A stretch of DNA of 64,000 nucleotides from NCBI RefSeq assembly GCF_003597675.1, contig NZ_CP030827.1, forward strand, positions 682,001 to 746,000, given 5' to 3'. A model generated the notes under the pieces. The model saw nothing but the letters and a program-made list of their open reading frames with translations. It did no database searches and had not been told where the DNA came from. Position 1 is the stretch's first letter. Each line of letters begins with the position of its first letter. This DNA comes from Neorhizobium sp. NCHU2750 (GTDB lineage Bacteria > Pseudomonadota > Alphaproteobacteria > Rhizobiales > Rhizobiaceae). Positions 60,771 to 64,000 of this stretch are shown here, piece by piece. A program made the position numbers and the translations under genes.

Positions 60771-60900
60771 TCCCCTCTGGCCTGCCGGCCATCTCCCCCA
60801 CAAGGGGGGAGAGGATCCGCGGCGCCCACCTGGCTCAATCGGGCCTCGGCGGTCAGGCTGGGTTAAGCCCCCCCTTGTGGGGAGGGTGGGGAGGGGCCTT
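60771..60900. repeat. RIME-like palindromic repeat upstream of LysR gene
   Basis: It starts TCCCCTCTGGCCTGCCGGCC, contains CCACAAGGGGGGAGAGGATC and CCCCCCTTGTGGGGAGGG, and ends GGGGAGGGGCCTT. It is the fourth full member of the family in this window. Confidence 0.85.
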
Positions 60901-60957
60901 CTCGCAAACACGGCTCTCATGCGATTTGGTAGGCTAACGCACCTTGATAGGATCACC

Positions 60958-61851
60958 ATGGATAACCGTGCCGGAGAAATGGAAGTCTTCGTCCTTGCCG
61001 CCGGGCTCAAAAGCTTTTCGGCCGCCGGGCGCAGGCTCGAACTGTCGCCATCGGCCGTCAGCAAGCTGGTGACGCGGCTGGAGGACAGGCTGGGCACGCG
61101 GCTGGTCGTCCGCTCCACCCGCATGCTGCAGCTGACGCCGGAAGGCGAGACCTATCTCGCCCGCGCCAGCCGCATCCTGGCGGAAATTGCCGATACCGAG
61201 GAAATGGTGTCTGGCGGCGGGCGCATGCTGCCGCGCGGCCCGCTGTCGGTAAACGCCTCGGTCGGCTTCGGCGAACAGCATATCCTGCCGCTGACGAAGG
61301 AATTCCTGACGCTGTTTCCCGACGTCCAGCTCGACATCACGCTCACCGACGATACGGTCGATCTCATCCGCGAGCGGGTCGATATCGCCATCCGTCACGG
61401 GCCCTTACGTGATTCATCGCTGATGGCCAGGAAGATCGGCCAGAGCCGCCAGGTGGTGATTGCCTCGCCCGATTATGTCGAAGAGCGCGGCATGCCGCAA
61501 AGCCCGGCCGATCTCGATCGCCACAATTGCATCAATTTCAATTTCCGCCGCTCTGTCGAAGGCTGGCGCTTCCGCGACCCTGTTACGGGCAGGGACTTTA
61601 CCCGCCCGGTCAGCGGCAATCTCAAGGGATCGAGCGGCTCGATCATCCGCCAGCTTTGCATCGATGGCCTCGGCATCGGCCGCGTCGGCCGATTTCATGT
61701 CGAGCCGGATATCCAGGCTGGACGGCTTGTCCCCGTTCTGGAAGAGTTCAACCCTGAGGATATCGAGGAAATTCACGCCGTCTATGCCGGCCACGAACAC
61801 TTGGCCGTCCGCATCCGCACCTTCATCGATTTCCTGGCGGAGAGGTTATGA
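60958..61851 (+). CDS. LysR-family transcriptional regulator
   Basis: The 297-residue regulator has the winged helix (FVLAAGLKSFSAAGRRLELSPSAVSKLVTRLE, quoted in parts; ends LTPEGETYL) and the substrate domain with VDIAIRHGPLRDSSL. It belongs to the large clade that controls neighbouring oxidoreductase/efflux genes, so the divergent MFS-AKR operon is its likely target. AGGATCACC precedes the ATG at 60958. The stop overlaps the end of the small membrane protein gene on the other strand by six bases. Confidence 0.92.
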   Translation: MDNRAGEMEVFVLAAGLKSFSAAGRRLELSPSAVSKLVTRLEDRLGTRLVVRSTRMLQLTPEGETYLARASRILAEIADTEEMVSGGGRMLPRGPLSVNASVGFGEQHILPLTKEFLTLFPDVQLDITLTDDTVDLIRERVDIAIRHGPLRDSSLMARKIGQSRQVVIASPDYVEERGMPQSPADLDRHNCINFNFRRSVEGWRFRDPVTGRDFTRPVSGNLKGSSGSIIRQLCIDGLGIGRVGRFHVEPDIQAGRLVPVLEEFNPEDIEEIHAVYAGHEHLAVRIRTFIDFLAERL

Positions 61852-62055
61852 GGCCGGTCGGCCGTTTGTGCCCTTTCCGTGCCGCCGGTCGCACAAGGCG
61901 ACGGCGAGCATGAGCAAAGGCCAGGCGACCGAGAGAGCGAGGCCCGAAAACCGTGCGGCGCTCCAGGGCAGGTTGCGCAGCACGCCTTCGACAAGCGTCA
62001 GGATGAAAAAGATCTTGGCGATGAGCAGGTAGAGGATGATGGCCGCGGTGGTCAT
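61846..62055 (-). CDS. Small inner-membrane protein, 69 residues
   Basis: It has two membrane segments, TTAAIILYLLIAKIFFILTL and FSGLALSVAWPLLMLAVALC, and a basic C-terminus (DRRHGKGTNGRPAS). The ATG at 62055 is preferred because the hydrophobic part begins there; the frame runs open to 62163. The function is unknown. It overlaps the LysR stop region by six bases and lies 171 bp downstream of the chaC gene on the same strand. Confidence 0.62.
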   Translation of the reverse strand: MTTAAIILYLLIAKIFFILTLVEGVLRNLPWSAARFSGLALSVAWPLLMLAVALCDRRHGKGTNGRPAS

Positions 62056-62226
62056 TGGTCTTGCAATATTCTTTCCAGATGCTCTGATGGCTGGCTCTCT
62101 CGTGGAGTGCCCTACAGGGGTATCAAGAAGACTACCCGAAGATTTGGCGAGAAGGCCAGCCATTCAGCAGTCATGGGGCTGACAGCTGCCCCGCATGCGT
62201 TCAATCATGATGACGACGGTGCGTCT

Positions 62227-62982
62227 TCACCCGTTTGAGGGAGGTGCGGAAATTGCCGCACTGGCAGCCCGTGGGGCGCCGCCGACGCCGTGCAGGGCCT
62301 CGATCTCGTTGGCCACCAGCTCCTGCAGCCGCCACAGATTGCGGTCGCGGATACCGAATTCGGCCAGATGCACGACGGTATTGTAGAGATATTCGGCGCA
62401 GGAGCCGCGATGCCCGCAGGCGCGTGCCAGGATCGGCGCCACCTGTTCGAGCGGCAAAAGCGGCCGGATGATCCGCGGGCTGCTGCCGCCGGCCCAGAAG
62501 GTCAGCGCCGAAACCGTATCACCATCTTCGGTGCGCACCGGCAGGAAGCGGAACGTCGAAAGACTGTCCTGATTGCTGACCTCGCGCCGCAGCGCGCTTT
62601 CGATCTGCTCGCGCTTGTCGTGGTCGGCCACCCGGTAGATCACCCCGTCGCAGCGCCCGCCGCGCGACAGCATCATCATCAGGCCCGGTTGATCCGGCGA
62701 GCCGCGGCCGCGCTCGATATGCAGCGAAAACGAACGATGCCAGCCATAGGCGGTGGCCCGCTGGCAGGCGACGGACTGAAAGCCGGGCTTCCAGATCAGC
62801 GAACCATAGGCGAAGATCCAAAGCGGCTCGTCGCCCACTTCTTCCGTCAGCCGGTCGGCGAGCAGCCTGTAATCCTCGTCCGTCAGCGGTTTCCATGCAG
62901 GAGGCGGTCCCGGATCGGCCTCTTCACGAAAGCAGAGATCGACCATCTTCTGGGTCAGCGACATGGACGGGGATTTCGGCAT
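62227..62982 (-). CDS. chaC: ChaC-family gamma-glutamylcyclotransferase
   Basis: The 251-residue cytosolic enzyme degrades glutathione to 5-oxoproline and Cys-Gly. The substrate loop FAYGSLIW lies at residues 57-64 (YGSL 59-62), and RATAYGWHRSFSLHIERGRG, the LMMMLSRGGRCDGVIYRV core and RREVSNQD with a likely catalytic glutamate follow. The N-terminus carries a 30-residue extension that is common in proteobacterial members. It reads towards the small membrane protein gene. Its expression could link to the two GSTs and Ohr in a thiol context, but no shared site is visible. Confidence 0.9.
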   Translation of the reverse strand: MPKSPSMSLTQKMVDLCFREEADPGPPPAWKPLTDEDYRLLADRLTEEVGDEPLWIFAYGSLIWKPGFQSVACQRATAYGWHRSFSLHIERGRGSPDQPGLMMMLSRGGRCDGVIYRVADHDKREQIESALRREVSNQDSLSTFRFLPVRTEDGDTVSALTFWAGGSSPRIIRPLLPLEQVAPILARACGHRGSCAEYLYNTVVHLAEFGIRDRNLWRLQELVANEIEALHGVGGAPRAASAAISAPPSNG

Positions 62983-63109
62983 GGCTCCGGCTGTTTCCGA
63001 CGATTTACACGTGTCTGGGATGCGATAAACACTGCCCCCGCCGCATCATCCTGTCAACGCTGTGCCACCTTGCCGCAGTGACGCCCGATTGTTTTGGTGA
63101 ATATCACGG

Positions 63110-63352
63110 ATGGTTTCGACCCGACATCATTCCGTGAACGAAAAGCGAGAGGAGCCCCCGTTGCGCTGGCTGTTTATCCTTGTCCTTGCCCTTCTGGTCG
63201 CCTGCGTGCTCAGCATCATCTGGATGAATGATGCAAGGCGCTTCCCGGCCGGTGGCCAGTTGCAGGGAGGCGGCCTCAGCGATGGCGCCGGGCAGGAGAA
63301 CCCGCTGACCGGCCAGCGGCCGACGCCCGAGAGGCCTGCCGGCACCCCCTGA
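63110..63352 (+). CDS. Small single-span membrane protein
   Basis: The protein has one membrane segment (LRWLFILVLALLVACVLSII) followed by a polar glycine/proline-rich tail (GGQLQGGGLSDGAGQENP). Starts at 63110 (ATG), 63134 (GTG) and 63161 (TTG, with GAGGAG upstream) are all in frame; the last has the best ribosome binding site and would give 63 residues. The function is unknown. Confidence 0.5.
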   Translation: MVSTRHHSVNEKREEPPLRWLFILVLALLVACVLSIIWMNDARRFPAGGQLQGGGLSDGAGQENPLTGQRPTPERPAGTP

Positions 63353-63477
63353 TCGCACCCGGAGCGAGCAGATCCATCAATTCTTGTGATGATTTATTTG
63401 AACTTATCGCTTGACCTTGCGGCCTCGCAGTCCTTCATTCGCGCCACTTTTCATGCCCGATTTGAAGGAGATCAATC

Positions 63478-64000
63478 ATGGCCGTCGATACATCCCCCCG
63501 TTCCACCACCTGGACCTATGTGGATGGAGAATGGGTGGAGGGCAATCCGAAGCTGATCGGCCCCACCTCGCATGCGATGTGGCTTGCCTCCTCCGTGTTC
63601 GATGGCGCCCGCTGGTTCGATGGCATCGCGCCGGATCTCGACCTGCATTGCCAGCGCGTCAACCGCTCCGCCGTCAACATGGGCATGAAGCCGACGATGA
63701 AGGCCGAGGAAATCGAGGCGCTTGCCTGGGAGGGCATCAAGAAGTTCGACGGCAAGACGGCGATCTACATCAAGCCGATGTACTGGGCCGAGCATGGCGC
63801 CCCCTACAGCGTGGTCGCACCCGACGCGGACTCCACCCGTTTCGCGCTCTGCCTGTTCGAGGCACCGATGGGAACTGCCAAGCCATCCTCGCTCACGGTC
63901 TCGCCCTTCCGCCGTCCCAGCCCGGAAGTCGCCATGACCATGGCCAAGGCCGGCAGCCTCTATCCCAATAGCGGCCGCATGATCATCGAGGCCCATTCGC
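63478..64000 (+). CDS. Branched-chain amino-acid aminotransferase-like protein (partial)
   Basis: This class IV PLP-dependent aminotransferase runs off the window; 174 residues are visible. It begins MAVDTSPRSTTWTYVDGEWV, then GPTSHAMWLASSVFDGARWF and the arginine-containing RFALCLFEAPMG. The lysine in MAKAGSLYPN (Lys157) aligns with the PLP lysine of IlvE (AKAGGNY). GAAGGAGATCAATC precedes the ATG. It would interconvert leucine/isoleucine/valine and their keto acids, or act on D-amino acids; the full C-terminus is needed to decide. Confidence 0.88.
   Translation, partial: MAVDTSPRSTTWTYVDGEWVEGNPKLIGPTSHAMWLASSVFDGARWFDGIAPDLDLHCQRVNRSAVNMGMKPTMKAEEIEALAWEGIKKFDGKTAIYIKPMYWAEHGAPYSVVAPDADSTRFALCLFEAPMGTAKPSSLTVSPFRRPSPEVAMTMAKAGSLYPNSGRMIIEAHS

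Larger units (their letters stand above)
60597..60957. other. Divergent regulatory region between MFS and LysR genes
   Basis: This 361 bp spacer holds the control region for both genes. A RIME-like element at 60771-60900 splits it. The MFS-proximal part (60640-60735) is AT-richer (TTGTGAAGTAAGTTCACATATG includes the dyad TGAA...TTCA, quoted as TGTGAAGTAAGTTCACA) and is the best place for LysR binding. No small gene is seen. Confidence 0.5.

Noticed and set aside
1..64000. CRISPR arrays, tRNA/rRNA genes, insertion sequences, prophage genes
   Set aside because: I looked for regularly spaced repeats, cloverleaf patterns ending in CCA-like acceptor arms, transposase motifs and phage structural genes, and found none. 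The repeated elements present are short GC-rich palindromic intergenic repeats.

Overview
The window is GC-rich, densely coded chromosomal DNA from an alphaproteobacterium of the Rhizobiaceae (Rhizobium/Agrobacterium/Sinorhizobium type). The evidence is an acvB homologue beside an lpiA-type lysyltransferase, a betC-betB-betA choline-sulfate pathway, an asparaginase of the R. etli (ReAV) type, a TIGR03808-type Tat-exported repeat protein, DUF1127 and DUF6572 small proteins, and several RIME-like palindromic intergenic repeats. I found no rRNA, tRNA, CRISPR array, prophage or insertion sequence.

Layout. 1-2.4 kb: sulfate ABC transporter genes cysT (partial), cysW and cysA, with a repeat wedged between cysT and cysW. 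2.4-6.5 kb: a ClC transporter, then a flippase-less lysyl-phosphatidylglycerol synthase coupled to acvB. 6.6-7.2 kb: a RelE/ParE toxin-antitoxin (TA) pair. 7.2-12.1 kb: betC-betB-betA (choline sulfate to glycine betaine) without betI, followed by higBA. 13-18.9 kb: an EAL-CBS-GGDEF protein, a quinone oxidoreductase, an unexplained small-ORF/terminator locus, DUF1127, asparaginase and two glutathione S-transferases. 19.7-21.7 kb: parDE overlapping a Tat-exported beta-helix protein. 21.9-28.5 kb: a PAS-GAF-GGDEF protein, a MarR/MFS divergent pair, and a ligase-associated exonuclease with an ATP-dependent DNA ligase. 28.7-36.2 kb: a membrane protein, a Tat-exported hydrolase, a chemoreceptor, two L,D-transpeptidases and a PheC-like periplasmic protein. 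36.4-39.3 kb: small proteins and ohrR/ohr. 39.4-45.7 kb: a LysE exporter, a RES/Xre TA pair, a LysR/SDR divergent pair, a membrane protein with a small RHH-like protein, and a VOC protein. 45.7-54.7 kb: a CSS-motif EAL phosphodiesterase, a HerA-like ATPase, a DUF2267-like protein, CorA, a second chemoreceptor and a YiiG-like protein. 55-64 kb: a secreted hydrolase, a class D beta-lactamase, two aldo/keto reductases, an MFS exporter with its LysR regulator, ChaC, small membrane proteins and the start of a branched-chain aminotransferase.

Common themes are osmotic and envelope stress (betaine synthesis, lipid aminoacylation, L,D-transpeptidases), redox and xenobiotic handling (ohr, GSTs, quinone reductase, AKRs, MFS pumps), and c-di-GMP or chemotaxis signalling (three c-di-GMP proteins, two chemoreceptors). 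Four type II TA modules lie within 35 kb. There is no single obvious new multi-gene system. The best leads are the flippase-less lpiA-acvB operon, the 24-codon ORF with its terminator near 16.4 kb, the corA leader ORF with a hairpin before the ribosome binding site, the orphan BetI-like operator, and the PheC-like periplasmic enzyme.
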